Assembly: GCF_947172395.1 (NCBI RefSeq)
Contig: NC_069095.1
Span: 124,001 to 188,000 of the forward strand
Origin: Bicyclus anynana
Taxonomy: Eukaryota > Arthropoda > Insecta > Lepidoptera > Nymphalidae
Direction: 5' to 3'
DNA: 64,000 nucleotides
The position numbers were made by a program, and so were the translations under genes. Below the pieces are notes generated by a model. It had not been told where the DNA came from, ran no database searches, and saw only the letters and a program-made list of their open reading frames with translations. Positions 21,916 through 33,899 of this stretch are shown here, piece by piece. How positions within the stretch are numbered: the stretch's first letter is position 1; every line of letters starts with the position of its first letter.

Positions 21916-22582
21916 TGTCTTAATTTTGTCGTATTTTAAACAAACAATACCTAAATAGACAATATTTAGACAATATAATGTCGAGTTGACGTTCAGGAAG
22001 TGTAAAATCTATATACACGTAATTATATAATGTAAGTAACCACAAAATTGTGCTTTTACTCAGTGGAGTTGCTAAATTCGGATCACTTTTTGCGTTGATT
22101 TAATTTTTTTTACTGACTTAGGCACGTAATATATCTTTAGTACAAAATCTTTGTTTACTTAATCAAAGAGATGGTCAATAAATAAGTAGTAATTAATAAA
22201 GCTACTCGTATTTTTAACTTCAATTTATATTCAAGGTAGCCCTCAATTTGTGTTTGAAACCTTTTCCAATATGTAAATGTAATTTTGCTTCACTGCACCA
22301 ATTCAACCCACGTGGCATTCACAGTTAGAATTTGAAACTTCCACGTATTCCATGAATTTCGGCCAATAGGTTGGAACCAATAGCAACTCAGTAAAATAAC
22401 TAACATGAAATAGAAACAGCTAGAACAGAATAGTTCGCAGTATCTTATTTGAATAGCCCTCTATACGGCGAGGCACTCCTGTATATGGACCAGACGATTT
22501 GGACTTTGAACCCACTACGTTGCCTCAATGAGGTTTGGCAGGCTTAGGTTTAGTCTAATGTATGACTGTAATAAACAGCCCC
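21916..22582. other. no recognised feature
   Basis: AT-rich; nothing with coding or repeat support. Confidence 0.4.
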
Positions 22583-22690
22583 TGTAGCTATCGACAGGTT
22601 ACGTGATCAAGATCTGTCATTCCCATACATTTTTCTAGTTTTCGAAGCGTTAGCGATCGTAGAAAGAGAATCGGCGTGCCACTTGGCTAT
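22583..22690 (-). repeat. family C repeat
   Basis: On the minus strand it reads GCCAAGTGGCACGCCGATTC, TTTCTACGATCGCTAACGC, TTCGAAAACTAGAAAAATG, GGGAATGACAGATC and ends at GACAGATCTTGATCACGTAA with ATAGC. Copies are at 5440-5570 and 44037-44112. Confidence 0.65.
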
Positions 22691-23483
22691 TGGTCCTGCT
22701 ATTTACTTTGAGCGGCAGTTACTTATCAGCAGATGAACTGCGTACTCTTTTGCTCGCTATTTAAACGTTAAACTTTCAAATATGCTCTCGCTCGGATAAC
22801 CTTGTTTCTAAAGCTGTGAATACTGAGTATCATCAAATTTTTTTAATTTGAATCGCAATTCAACGCAGGAATGTCTGCGTGATGGGATGATCAAGAGCGG
22901 CAAACTTTGAAAAGTATTTTGTAATTTCTCTTATACATGTAACTTAGGGAGATTTTGGTTAAGTATTAATTTTAATTTATTTTAATGCATGGTGACAGAA
23001 AGGCTGGCTCATTTGCGCAAAGGATCAGCCTGGCTGCTCGGCGCGGAAATGCAGCCAGTATTCTTGCCACCATTCCACGTGGGCATGATTTGTATAGTTA
23101 TTAGGATAAGTTAGCTTAAGTTCCTTATTGTATTCTTTCTCAATTAAAAAAATGTATGCCCATTTTAATTTCATTTTGTGCATCAGTTAGGTATTCAAAA
23201 TGTTTTATAATTAAAAAATAATAAAAGAGAAAAATGGTGAGGGAACTAAATTTCCATGCCGGTATAGTCGTATTTTTTAACAATCCTAACGAACAACGTA
23301 CTGAAAGTTGTCGGTTTAAATGCACCTACTCGTATGTTTGTTATTTGTACGTACGACACACCATCCGTAGTTATTTGAAAACCGCGGGGTTTTAATTTAG
23401 AGCAAAAAAATATCGGTACGAAACAATTGGATTCATATTTTTATGCTTTCAAGCTATAAAAACTTTGCCTTAGATAAAAAAAT

Positions 23484-23635
23484 TTAATAAAAAAATTCAA
23501 CCGACTTCAAAAACATAAAACGTACCGACTACACTAAAAAGCAAAAAATAAAATCGTATCATGTTCTACCTACTGATCAGTTTGAAGGCTGTACTAACTT
23601 AGTGATGTATTAATTCAAGCCATGACAGAATATCA
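23484..23635 (+). repeat. right-end block shared with the 49-kb tandem element
   Basis: AAAAAATTCAACCGACTTC, CTAAAAAGCAAAAAATAA and TACTGATCAGTTTGAAGG occur here in the same order as at 49459-49580. The 130-bp array itself is absent. Confidence 0.7.
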
Positions 23636-23679
23636 TAAAGATAAAGGTTTTTCAGATTATGTTCTTTCATGTGGAACCA

Positions 23680-23850
23680 TCGGGATGAAAAGTAGCCTGT
23701 GTTATTCCAGATTAAAATCTATTTACATTCCAAACAGCCAAATCACTTCAGTAGACGCAGCGTAAAGGAGGAACAAACATACACACTGACCCACACACAC
23801 ACACACACACACACACGCAAGCTTTTGTCTTTATAATACTATTTAATCCG
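23680..23850 (+). repeat. family A 3' part with (CA)n microsatellite
   Basis: It matches 55310-55478 (GATGAAAAGTAGCCTGTG, ACATTCCAAACAGCCAAATC, CTTCAGTAGACGCAG, CATACACACTGACC), with the CA run expanded to about 12 repeats (23792-23816), ending TCTTTATAATACTA. Confidence 0.7.
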
Positions 23851-24236
23851 ACTGAAAGTTCAAGAGTTTAGCGCCTTCAAACAAGCGAACTTTTAAACTT
23901 TATATAGGGGTAACGAGTTTATTTTCAAAGGTGAGTTTTTATTCTTTGAAGATTTCTTAAGTTGTTCATTACATTTGGGAAATACCGACTTATCTCATTT
24001 CAGCTAGCATTGGTTAGTAACCAGTGTTTCTCAAAGTAGGCGTTAAGGCCAATGATTGGAAGTTCCTACACTTTTAGTTCTTTTCAAATTATAATAATTA
24101 CTCTTTGAATATTTTTTTATTTAAAACGATATATTATAAAATTAACACATATGTAAACCGATAATAAAATCACAATTTCATTATGAACTGGGAATTTTGG
24201 GATTAATAAAAATTATTATTTATTTTTAATAACTTT

Positions 24237-24432
24237 CTCATTGGTCCAGTGGTTAGCCTACGTTGCTTTGAATCCTATTGTCGTTGCTGTGAAGTCCTGG
24301 GTCAAGCTGTGAAATACTAAGAAGTTTTTAGTAAGAATTCTTCAGCCTGGAGTGGAAGCCGGTGCTACACCCATGCCTCGGAAAGCACGTTAAGCTGTCG
24401 GTCCCGATCATTAATAACTGATAGTGGTTGAA
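24237..24432 (+). mobile_element. S3-family tRNA-headed SINE
   Basis: The A-box-like TGGTCCAGTGG opens the element. The B-box segment is eroded (TCCTGGGTCAAG). The body follows S3 (CAGCCTGGAGTGG, GTGCTACACCCATGCCTCGG, CACGTTAAGCTGTCGG, CTGATAGTGG). Confidence 0.75.
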
Positions 24433-24485
24433 AAAGTGTTTAATATTGTCATTCTAAGCTGAGTTTAGTTTAAACGTGTTTACAA

Positions 24486-24616
24486 TTACGAGTATCATCA
24501 TAAGCCCGCCAACCTACATTGAAACTGCGTAGTGGGTCTATGACTACACTCCATACCCCTTCTAAGGAAGTAGGCCTCATGCCGTAGTAGGCCCTTAAAA
24601 TAGGTTGATGATGATA
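24486..24616 (-). repeat. probable LINE 3' fragment with ATG-rich tail
   Basis: On the minus strand it contains GGCCTACTACGGCATGAGGC, AGAAGGGGTATGGAGTGTAG and GTAGGTTGGCGGGC. A weaker relative lies at 7400-7490. It abuts a (GATGAT)n run. The family is not recognised. Confidence 0.4.
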
Positions 24617-24639
24617 ATGATGATTATTTTTTACTTTTT

Positions 24640-24938
24640 TACTGCTATCAACCCATATTCGGCTCACTGCTGAGCTCGAGTCTCCTCTTAGAATGAGAGG
24701 GGCTAGGCCAATAGTCAATTACGCTGACCCAATTCGGCTGACTTCAAACACACAGAGAATTAAGAATATTCCCTGGTTTCCTCACGATGTTTTCCTTCGC
24801 CGTTTGAGACACGGGATTTTTAATTTCTTATAACACACATAACTGAAAAGTTGGAGCTGCATGCCCCGGATCGGATTTGAACCCACACCCTCCAGAATTG
24901 GAGGCAGAGATCATATCCACTGGGCTATCCCGGCCACG
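24640..24938 (-). mobile_element. S1-family tRNA-headed SINE, nearly complete
   Basis: On the minus strand it reads GGCCGGGATAGCCCAGTGG (A box), TGGGTTCAAATCCGATCCGG (B box region), CACGTGT-like and GGTGAAGGAAAACATCGTG blocks, and GAGCCGAATATGGGTTGATA. Confidence 0.85.
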
Positions 24939-24949
24939 GATCACGGATC

Positions 24950-26605
24950 ACGGATTATTTTTATTTGTGATATAAATAATTAGATATTCGTTTCATATTC
25001 TCAGTGGGCAAAAAAAGTTTGAAACCTATGGATCGCACTGATAATATAGGAAAGATAGCTGCCACTGAACAGGGGAGGAATTAGGATGATAGCCGCAAAG
25101 TTAAGCCGACCCGTGAGATTGTGATTGGGGATGGCTTATTCTGGCTTCCTCTTAGAACACTTTCATAATATTATACCCCAATCGTGATCATGGTTATATC
25201 TATAACGATAAAGATTTTTTCATGGCTGGATTTGGCGTGGTTTCTTATCGCTTTTAAAAGTATCAATCCAATGGTTAGAAATATAAATACTTTCTAAAAA
25301 TTTTAAATTTTGACTAAACCTTTTGTGGTTTAGTGATGAAATTATTAATTACACTCTCGATTAAGTCATCAATACTATCTTTTAATGCGCTTTCTAAATT
25401 TGAGGCCCCACTCGAGTATTTTTGGAGACATTCGGTTATTTACTTAAACAGAACAGGACATCGGTATGACAATAAATATGGTATCATTATTTTACAAAGT
25501 GACATTAGTATCGGTCAGTGGGTTCGTTGAATTAATGATTTTACTATAAATTTATAATAATTTTACTAAAAAATCTATTATAATTTTACTAAAAAATAAA
25601 AAATTAAAGTACACTCGTTTTTTTAATTAATCAAATGAATGTCATTTTCAAGGTCTTACGAATACAGTTTAATAGCCTGTGATGGTGAGACCATCTTCAA
25701 AAGCTGAAAGTATGTGATATAACATCACGAACGTCTAGGCTTCGCTCTCACTCTGTTAACTTACGCAAGCGCTAAATAATAAAAAGTAGGTTACCGAAAA
25801 ACTTAGACCAAATGTATATGGACTTGTATCGCAACCAAATTCACAAATAAATTGTCTGTCATATTGTGAGGGGGACTAGGTTAACTAACATATCGTTAAT
25901 ATTTAATACAAACAAATATTTTTTTGTTCTTACACTGCACACAGCTATAAAATTGTTTCGCAAACACATGTGTAATTTTTACATAGACTAACAAACACAT
26001 TGCTTAGACTCAAACTGATGCTTCGCTCAAATTGCTGTTCCGAATGAAGGCTGGATTCTTTTTAGATGTTGTTTTTATTACAAATTTGATATAATTAAGG
26101 TAGAAATACAAATGTAACATAAGTTAATTTTTTAGTAAACTAGAAGTTGTTGACCCTTTTTTATGCGATTCGACTAAAGGCTGGCATTTTTATGGAGCTC
26201 TTTACACGACGAGAACAATAATTACAACAATGAAATACCGATTCTATAGAAACAGGTTTAATAAACGCATTAGATCGTTGATATTTAGAATTTGACAGAG
26301 GGAAAACGTGTAGCGAGGCAGGTCCCTATTTAATTCGTCTGAGCAGAAAAACCAACCATTATTACCAACTTAACCCATTTCTACTAGAAGTGAAATCGCT
26401 TAGTAACCAAAATTATGTTCAGCAAACTAACATTAATTATTTCTAACGAAGCATAATAAATTAGACGAAATCTGTTTATAACGTGTTTGAGGGTAGCCTA
26501 GTTGTCGGGCCAAACTGCGCGGTCATCCAGTTAAATTGATTGTTCTGTAGGATTGCGCAAAACGTAGTTCTAACTGTTTTAATTAACAGTAAATTGACAA
26601 CAACT
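24950..26605. other. no recognised feature
   Basis: AT-rich DNA. A fragment at 25670-25740 recalls the M5 arm (AATAGCCTGTGATGG, AAAAGCTGAAAGTATG). No gene is supported. Confidence 0.4.
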
Positions 26606-26607
26606 GC

Positions 26608-26917
26608 AGTCCGTGGCGCAGTGGTATTCGCGGTGGATTTACAAAACGGAGGTCCTGGGTTGGGCAGATTGAGCTTTTCTTAATTGGTCCAGGTCTGGCT
26701 GGTGGGAGGTTTCGGCCGTGGTTAGTTACCACCCTACCGGCAAAGACGTACCGCCAAGCGATTTAGCGTTCCGGTACGATGCCGTGTAGAAACCGATAGG
26801 GATGTGAATTTTATCCTGCTCGTAACAAGTTAGCCCGCTTCCATCTTAGACTGCATCATCACTTACCATCAGGTGAGATTGTAGTCAAGGGCTAACTTGT
26901 AAAGAATAAAAAAAAAC
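26608..26917 (+). mobile_element. S2-family SINE lacking its B box
   Basis: The head A box TGGCGCAGTGG is intact, but GTCCTGGGTTGGGCAGATTG shows that about 14 bases containing the B box were lost. The rest of the body and the AAAGAATAAAAAAAAA tail match 16377-16696 closely. Confidence 0.85.
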
Positions 26918-26969
26918 AAATAGAGATAAATCTAAACAAAAATAATAGAGGATGTGCGTGTATTTTTTT

Positions 26970-27032
26970 ACTAGCGGACGCCCGCGACTGCGTGCGTATC
27001 CATACAAACTTTCGCGTTTATAATATTAGTAG
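26970..27032 (+). repeat. family A copy reduced to its two ends
   Basis: ACTAGCGGACGCCCGCGACT is followed within 12 bases by CATACAAACTTTCGCGTTTA and TAATATTAGTAGG, so the middle of the element has been deleted. Confidence 0.7.
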
Positions 27033-27429
27033 GATATTTTTAATTATTTTCTAACAAAACAAAGAAGTAAAAGTAAGTCCCGGGAAAAAACATTATTAAT
27101 TCCTGCAAAAAAAAAACTTAATATATAAAAATTAATGACATGATTAATTAAGTTAAAACCGCCATTTTAGCACGATAAGCGAACGTGGAGTATAATTAAT
27201 GTCAGGAGATATTTTTCTATTGGTTGCCTGCATGCAACATGCGACCAAGTGAAGAGAAGTAGACACATGTTTGAAATTTGGCAATTTATCTTCACGAGAC
27301 GAGCGATACAGGAGTTTGTTAATTTTATTGATTTCTTGGTTTCTTTCAAACCCTTCGCTAGAGATATTTGAAATTTGATCTTTTACTATGTTTTTTGTAG
27401 TATGTCACCGATCCCAACTCTCAACTAAT

Positions 27430-27785
27430 TATGGGCTTTATTAGAAGGCTCAAACTCACTCAGCGGGCGATGGAACGAGTTATGCTTGATTGTTTCTCTG
27501 TGTGATCGAAGCAGAAATGAGGAGATCAGCAGAAGAACTGTCAAAGTCACTGACATAGCTCACCGAATTCGGCAATGGGCATGCCGCATAGTGCGAAAGG
27601 CTGATGGAAGTTGGAGTTCCAAGTATTGGAATGGCGACCCCGCATCGTAAAGCGCAGTGTTGGTCGACCCCCCACTAGGAGGACCGAGGACATCAAGCAG
27701 GTTGCACGGAGTCACTGGATGCTGGCAGTTTAAGATCATTGTGTTTCTAAGTCCTTGTAAGAGGCCTATGTCCAGTAGTGGATGA
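27430..27785 (+). pseudogene. RTE-type LINE reverse transcriptase 3' end, decayed
   Basis: The frame starts MGFIRRLKLTQRAMERVML, as in the C-terminal part of RTE-class reverse transcriptases, breaks at a stop, then resumes with RNEEI-, TDIAHRIRQWAC-, KRSVGRPPTRRTEDIKQVA-like pieces across frameshifts. It ends near the GCCTATGTCCAGTAGTGGA 3' terminus. Several stops and shifts make it non-functional. Confidence 0.75.
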
Positions 27786-28157
27786 TGGTGAAACCCCAAG
27801 ATTCTATAATTACTGAAACTGATCGCAGGCACGCGGAAACTTTCATCGCAAAAGAAAGCTATAAATTCCGAACTCCAACGTATTTTAGTGAACACTTACC
27901 ATAAAGTTTGTTAGGAACTTCTGGTGCTTTTCACACCGCAAGTTGGGGTACAAATCAAAAGTAGGTATGAACGTTGTGGGAAAGTTCTTTAGTTCAAGAA
28001 TCTCGTAAGTTTAAACAACTTGTCTGACCTGGATTGGGAGCTGTGAATTTAGTTGAACTAAACTTGAAAACCTCTTTGGTGCAGTTGTGAATGAACTGTT
28101 TTGTTATGGATCTAGATTCCTAACTAGCGTAGCATATCCTAAGAATCTATGACAACT

Positions 28158-28680
28158 CTAGACAATTTAGGATCCTTATTTTCGGGGGGGTAATACTGGT
28201 AAAACGGGTTATGTAGGACTTACTACTAAAACCTCTGCGGTTGCCATCCTCAGCGTACTTTGGTAGGCTTCGTGACCTCCCTTTAACCCGCATGTGCCTC
28301 TTGCACTACGCCTCTAGTGCACGTCTAAGAGTACGATTTTTTTATACCACTTATAGCACTTGTGCCACTCTAAGCTGCTATCTTCCAGTGTCGCAGGTTA
28401 GAAGCAGCGAGAGCCCCCACTCTGGCCACTTGCGACGTCGAAGTCCCTACTCAAGGAACGGACAGTCCTGGGACGGTCCTCCGCCGCCGTCTCCGACCTG
28501 GGTCATCTTAGAAGCAGCCAGAGCCCCCACTCTGGCCACTTGCGACTCCAAATTCCCTACTCAAGGAACGGACAGTCCTGGGACGGTCCTCCGCCGCCGT
28601 TTCCGACCTGGGTCAGCTCGCTCGCGGCTCCGTTCAGTGGCATCCTTCTTCTCCATCACAGCTAGACAATTTAGGATCCT
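28158..28680. mobile_element. insertion flanked by a 19-bp direct repeat
   Basis: CTAGACAATTTAGGATCCT is repeated exactly at 28158-28176 and 28662-28680. The intervening 485 bases are richer in GC than the surroundings and include a 110-bp tandem duplication (28401-28620). A 241-codon frame runs through the insert and beyond its right boundary, so it is not a natural gene. A 5'-truncated retroelement is possible, though I see no clear poly(A). Confidence 0.65.
28401..28620 (+). repeat. 110-bp tandem duplication (2 copies)
   Basis: GAAGCAGC(G/C)AGAGCCCCCACT starts at 28401 and 28511. Each unit contains TCTGGCCACTTGCGAC, AAGGAACGGACAGTCCTGGG and CCGCCGCCGT. Only a few bases differ between the units. 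Confidence 0.9.
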
Positions 28681-28711
28681 AAAAGTCCATCTGAACAATT
28701 TAGTATTAACA

Positions 28712-28757
28712 GTCTCGTTGGTCCAGTGGTTATCCTGTGGTTTCACATCACGAAATC
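28712..28757 (+). mobile_element. S3 SINE head fragment
   Basis: TCTCGTTGGTCCAGTGGTTA and TCACATCACGA match the S3 head; the element stops there. Confidence 0.55.
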
Positions 28758-29149
28758 ATCTTCAAGAAAGATTAACGTCACTCGATTTAACGTCAAACTC
28801 GCTGAAGCGGCGAGTTGGTTCACATTACATGGCTTCGATTGGTTTAGCTTGCTTTCTATACAATGATACACTCTATATAGTGCCTTTGAATTTGCCAAAA
28901 TTAGTGAAAACCGCGCAGCTGTCTAATTTCTTAGGTCGCTTTATTATCCTAACCAGTAATAATTAACGGCATCATACACAAACTTTCAAATAGTAAACAT
29001 GGCTAGTAAAAGAAAATCACTGCGTATTCACGATAAGTTATACTCATACATTTTTATTCTTTTCATACAACGACCACTCTTTATAATGTACAGTCATTTT
29101 AGTGTCGTTATATAGAGTTTATACTGTAAATGTATAAGGATTATATGTT

Positions 29150-29262
29150 GGAGGTATCGTGTCGTGACGCATCGTAAACGTTACTATACAAAATGTACCG
29201 ATGATACCGATTCTGTTCTGAGACGTCACGACACGACACGTCAGACAAATATAATTCCACCT
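29150..29262. mobile_element. inverted-repeat element, M3 family, internally deleted
   Basis: It has GTATCGTGTCGTGACGCATC on the left and GACGTCACGACACGACACG, TCAGACAAATATAATTCCACC on the right, as at the ends of 37516-37829. The left end is shortened. Confidence 0.7.
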
Positions 29263-30036
29263 ATAGATATAATTACTGTCGCTTTTGATATTATAAGACT
29301 CATTTCTTTTCTGTGGTTCTTTCGTTAATTTAGGTCGTTGATTAGCTATGAATAGAGTTGAATAATAATTTTTCCTTTTCATTACTATTCTAGGGGAGAT
29401 TTAGCATTCAATTCAATACGCCTAAGAGCTGAATTAATCTCTCCATTCTCTCCGTTCATTCGTGAATTTTGCTCAGTAACCAATTTTCTTCTCTCTTATA
29501 GTAATTTTTTTGCTTTTATATATTATTCTTGTTGTAAATGTGGTAAATAAATATTTTGTTTTGAAATATAAAAAGAAAAGCTCTTTAAAACACATTTCAT
29601 TTGCACGAACTGATAGAAACATAATTTATAATAATTGCTAACTCTGGTAAAAACTCTTTCTTGCTTAAAAACTTTCAGCTTTTGATGATTGACAGTTACA
29701 GATAAAATTGTCAATAGTGCCTGTAAGAAAAAGTTCTATAGTTATCAACGTAAGACTATAAATACCTATTCGTTATGGTTAACTCATCTAACGTGGGTTT
29801 CAGTGTGTTCTAAAATACATTTGACGTCGGAAATATGATTTAATATTTTTAGTTTCCCCATAAACGACAAAAGAAAATAAGACAAGAGAACACCCACATA
29901 AGGTTGTTTAGGCGTCAAAGGAAAAGTGACAAAGAATGCATTCTGTAGCGAAACTCTTGCGAAATAGGATACTGAAAATGTGATATCATAAACTATATTT
30001 GTTTTCCGCTGGCTTAGTACTAAAAAATATAACATT
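29263..30036. other. no recognised feature
   Basis: AT-rich DNA. Short ORFs on the minus strand have no visible protein motif. Confidence 0.4.
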
Positions 30037-30037
30037 T

Positions 30038-30305
30038 AGCCCTCATTCGCACAAGAGCTTTTTTAACCGACGATAAAAAAGCGTTCAAATATAGTGTAAA
30101 GTTAAATGAAGATCTATTTCCAATGCTTAAAATTGAAAATGCAACACTGCTCGAAAAAAAGCGTAGCGTTTTAAGAACGCTGTCGTGCGAACATATTCTT
30201 GGGAATGCATTTGTTGTATTTAAATGGTTTTTTAACGTCCGCCTCTCTCGTCTAAAAATCTCTCGTGCGAATGGGGGCTTAAAAAACTCTCTTGCGAATG
30301 ATGGC
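30038..30305 (+). mobile_element. foldback MITE, M1 family, plus extra half-end
   Basis: AGCCCTCATTCGCACAAGAG to CTCGTGCGAATGGGGGCT (30038-30279) is a full M1 copy with the standard centre. A second right end (AAAAACTCTCTTGCGAATGA) follows directly to 30305. Confidence 0.8.
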
Positions 30306-31045
30306 ATATTGTATGCATTTTGGTGCAACGTTTTTATGTATAGCAAAATATTTCATTCAGTTTTGCTTTGTAAGTAATCAAACAAAAAACAATCAGCATA
30401 CTTTGTACCAATTTGTCATAAAATTTTGTTTCGTGCAAAAGTGACAAAGGAAAATTAATCAGTCTCAAAAGAGGTAAATTTCTCAAGACAAAAAGGAGAT
30501 TGTCAGTAAATTAGAGTGAAACTTGCTTAACAAAGTGTTTTTCCCCCCGTCCTTAGTGCGATTGTGAAAAGCTTATGTACAAAAAAAAGTTTCTAAAATT
30601 AATTTTTCTTCCCCGCGACGAAATCCTTATTTATATTTTGGGCACACTTTCTCAAGGTTTCATAAAGCCGTGCCAATTTAGTTATACCCAAAAAGCAATA
30701 CATCGAAGAGGTGACAAGTTTGTACAACAAAATATTTTAATAATATATGGATTTTACAAAAATACAGTAAAAGTATATTTTAAAATACTGTGTCGTTATT
30801 AAAAATTCAAATTATAAATCTGCTACTGGAGTCCATAAGATGATATTTTTAAAGAAGTGTCAAACTCTCTAAATTGACGTCTTTGCAATAAGCTTACCTC
30901 CTAATGGCCTATCAGCAGAGACAACTCTATGCTCCGTTAAAAAGCTGCTAATTGAAAGAAAGTTTACTATTCTTGCATGTGAATGTAGATTGTACACAGA
31001 ATAAGTACCGCCTCATTTTATCTCTCGTATACATCACCGTCATTA
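30306..31045. other. no recognised feature
   Basis: AT-rich; no gene or repeat recognised. Confidence 0.4.
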
Positions 31046-31048
31046 AAA

Positions 31049-31306
31049 ACCCATATTCGGCACACTGTTGAGCACGACTCTCCTCTCAGAATAAGAGGGG
31101 TTAAACTAATAGCCCACCGCACTAGCCCAATGCAGATTGGCGGACTTCAATCATAAGAAAATTCACACGTATGCAGGATTTCTCACTTTTTACTTTTGCC
31201 TTTTGAGATAAGGGATATTTAATTCCTTATAATGCACTTAACTGAAAAGTTGGAGGTGAATGCCCCGGACCGGATTCGAACCTACGCTCCCCGAATCGAA
31301 AACAGG
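31049..31306 (-). mobile_element. S1-family SINE, diverged
   Basis: On the minus strand it has GGATTCGAACC-type B-box sequence (CGTAGGTTCGAATCCGGTCC), GGGGCATTCACCTCC, and an eroded 3' end (GTGTGCCGAATATGGG). The A-box end is lost. Confidence 0.75.
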
Positions 31307-32027
31307 GGTCCATTAATTGAAATTTGATACATTTTTCATTGAAAAATGTTATCTTAATGTCGGTAGGAGATTAGTAAGTGGGTATCATCAAACTATATAA
31401 CAATTTGGACGATTGGACATAATATCTATATATCAAGTACACTTCAATAAATACTTCAGACCCAGTGGTACTACAGTTTGCTGGATCGCAACTTTAGCAC
31501 CTCTCTCCAAGGGACAGGCCATGTTTTTCCTCGAGGCAATTTTACGATGCCCCTTCTAATTCAGAACGTATCCCACACCGACAATTTGCACTGACGATCA
31601 AGTTTAACGAAGGCTAACCCGATTGAACGTTACTTAAAATAAAACAAAACAAAAAAGAACAGAGTTACATAAAATTATGTACAACAAAATAACGTTGCAT
31701 ATGAACAAGAAAATCAAATTATTCAGAACTAACGAAAAAGAATGTAGAAGAATTATTTTGAAAAAAACGAGGCTTGTTACATACTTCAAAAAGAAAATCA
31801 TAACTTACTTTGAAAAAAAAATCACGTAAAACATGCGTACAACATAATATAAATATTTACATTTGTAAAACAAAAATGCTTAATATTAAAAAAAAATAAA
31901 ACATAGCTTGGATTTATGGGTCATTTAACTTAAACACCACCATGAAGACTTAAACCGCAATAACTCTTACTTAATTGCATTTTTATCGTTCGTTTCATGG
32001 TGTTATATGGGGCTTTAAAATAATAAA

Positions 32028-32165
32028 GATAAAGATAAATATACTTTATTTGCACACCACAAAGACAAAAACAAGTGAAATAAAAAACAAATTAAGAAGA
32101 GATCAGCATACAAAAGGCGGCCTTATCGCTAAGTAGCGATTTCTTCCAGGCAACCTTCGGTTTAG
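32028..32165 (-). mobile_element. LINE-type 3' end (family D)
   Basis: On the minus strand it reads GTTGCCTGGAAGAAATCGCT, GATAAGGCCGCC and ends GCAAATAAAGTATATTTATC. This is the counterpart of 16262-16375. The whole 3' untranslated tail resembles a jockey/CR1-like LINE, by inference only. Confidence 0.5.
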
Positions 32166-32399
32166 GAAAACTTAAGGACATCAGCAGGTGGCGTAAAACA
32201 AAAATAACCATAGTATTAGTAATACACATACATACAAATAATTTACATCCTAATACATAAACAATATTACACAAATACCTACAATAATGAATAAAATACA
32301 TATCAAAATATACTAATAAATACCTTATATTGAAAAGAAATAATATATACAGATCGTCAAAATAATGTGCTTTATTTAACCAAAAAATGCCCACTAATA

Positions 32400-33365
32400 G
32401 CTCATTTCAAATTATTCGTTCATATAGATATTGAAGATTAAATTAATGGTAACTCTGTAAAATCAATAAATTTATAGAAATCTATAAATTCGAGATATCT
32501 TTCCAACGTATTATTGGTGTATTTCTTTACTTGAAAATTACACAACTAAATAAATAAGATAAATTGGAGTTTGAATTTGAAAATATTCTAATATTTTTCT
32601 CCAAAAAATTGTATAAAATAATATTATTTATGTTATTCATAAAACATTCGTATTTTAATATTATGTATTTTAAAAAGATTTCTATATTCTAGTTTATTAT
32701 TTTTAATTGTGAATAGCTCCATTTTAACTACTGGCAATGTCAATTGAATATTTTTCTTTTATAAAAACGCGGGTATGCAATCGATTATTCTTTTGAGCTA
32801 ATCACGAGTTAAGTCGATGGTAAAAGAAAACAGTTTGAAACCAACATTTTTCGAAAAGAGCTACTGTAGAGTTTCATATCGATTCTTCTCTGCAATGTCT
32901 GCTTTTCCGAATCGAAAGTAGTATCACCATTAACAGAAAGATCATAACAGTATTTGAAATAATAAAGCTGACGAAACATTCAAGAAGTTTAAATTATCTG
33001 AATCCTGACAACTTTAATAGATATTTCTATTATTTTAAGTTCGGTCAGCAACTAAAGACAGGATATGATTACAAAGGTCCACACACTCAATCGTCCAAAT
33101 ATGAAGCGTATTTTTTATCTATGTGAAAATAAGAGAAATCATATCAATCGCTAAATATCCCCTAATGCTATATTTATAAATAGTAAATACCTATTAATTA
33201 ACTACTTCAAAGTAAAATGGGGTTAATCACTACTATTTGAAGTCCAATTTACAATGATGCTTAAATTAAAATCAGTGTTTAAAAAAGTGCCAACTTTTTA
33301 CCAACCGGACGCCATTAAAGATAAACTTTTAAGGGTGTATAGGTCAAACTTTCAGCTTTTGTAAA
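32400..33365. other. no recognised feature
   Basis: Very AT-rich sequence without repeat or coding support. Confidence 0.4.
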
Positions 33366-33373
33366 ACGACGTG

Positions 33374-33892
33374 GGTCTAGACTATCGATTCTCAAAGTGG
33401 TCGCGGTGGACCCCTAGGTGTCTACGGAATACTTGGCGGGGGGCGTTGTCGTGACATAAAAATGGGGGTTCACGATTCGTAGGCGACGGTCCACAAAAAA
33501 ATATCAGGTATCACACCGAATGGGAAGTTTTCTAAATAAAGTAATTTTAAATTGAATGTGTCAGTAGATTAAAATTAAAATTGGCTGAAATTACCTGGAT
33601 AGTTTTATTAACTTTTTGTCATCCACACAATCAATTACTTAATTAACTAAGTAATCAATTGTCACTATATTTTTTTTAACTGTTGTTTTCGTGGTGGCTG
33701 GTGATTCAGAAGTTATACTATATTTTTTTAACTGTTGTTTCGTGGTGGCTATTGATTGAGCTGCAACGAACATTTTACATAGGTGAATCTAATTACATTT
33801 TTTGAGTTTGGCATAGTAGCAGGGGTTCACCGGAACCGGTTGAATTAGAAAGTGGTCAATGAGAAATAAAAGTTTGGGAATCTCTGGTCTAA
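33374..33892. mobile_element. possible hAT-like non-autonomous element
   Basis: The left end CTATCGATTCTCAAAGTGGT and the inverted right end AGAGATTCCCAAACTT are partly complementary, and GGTCTAGA/GGTCTAAA flanks look like an 8-bp duplication with one change. A 53-bp tandem duplication (33664-33769; TTTTTTTAACTGTTGTTT, CGTGGTGGCT) lies inside. No transposase ORF. Confidence 0.45.
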
Positions 33893-33899
33893 AGGCTCT

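Noticed and set aside
28241..28966. 241-residue open frame
   Set aside because: It crosses the right-hand 19-bp direct repeat and a SINE head, so it is a chance frame over unrelated pieces.
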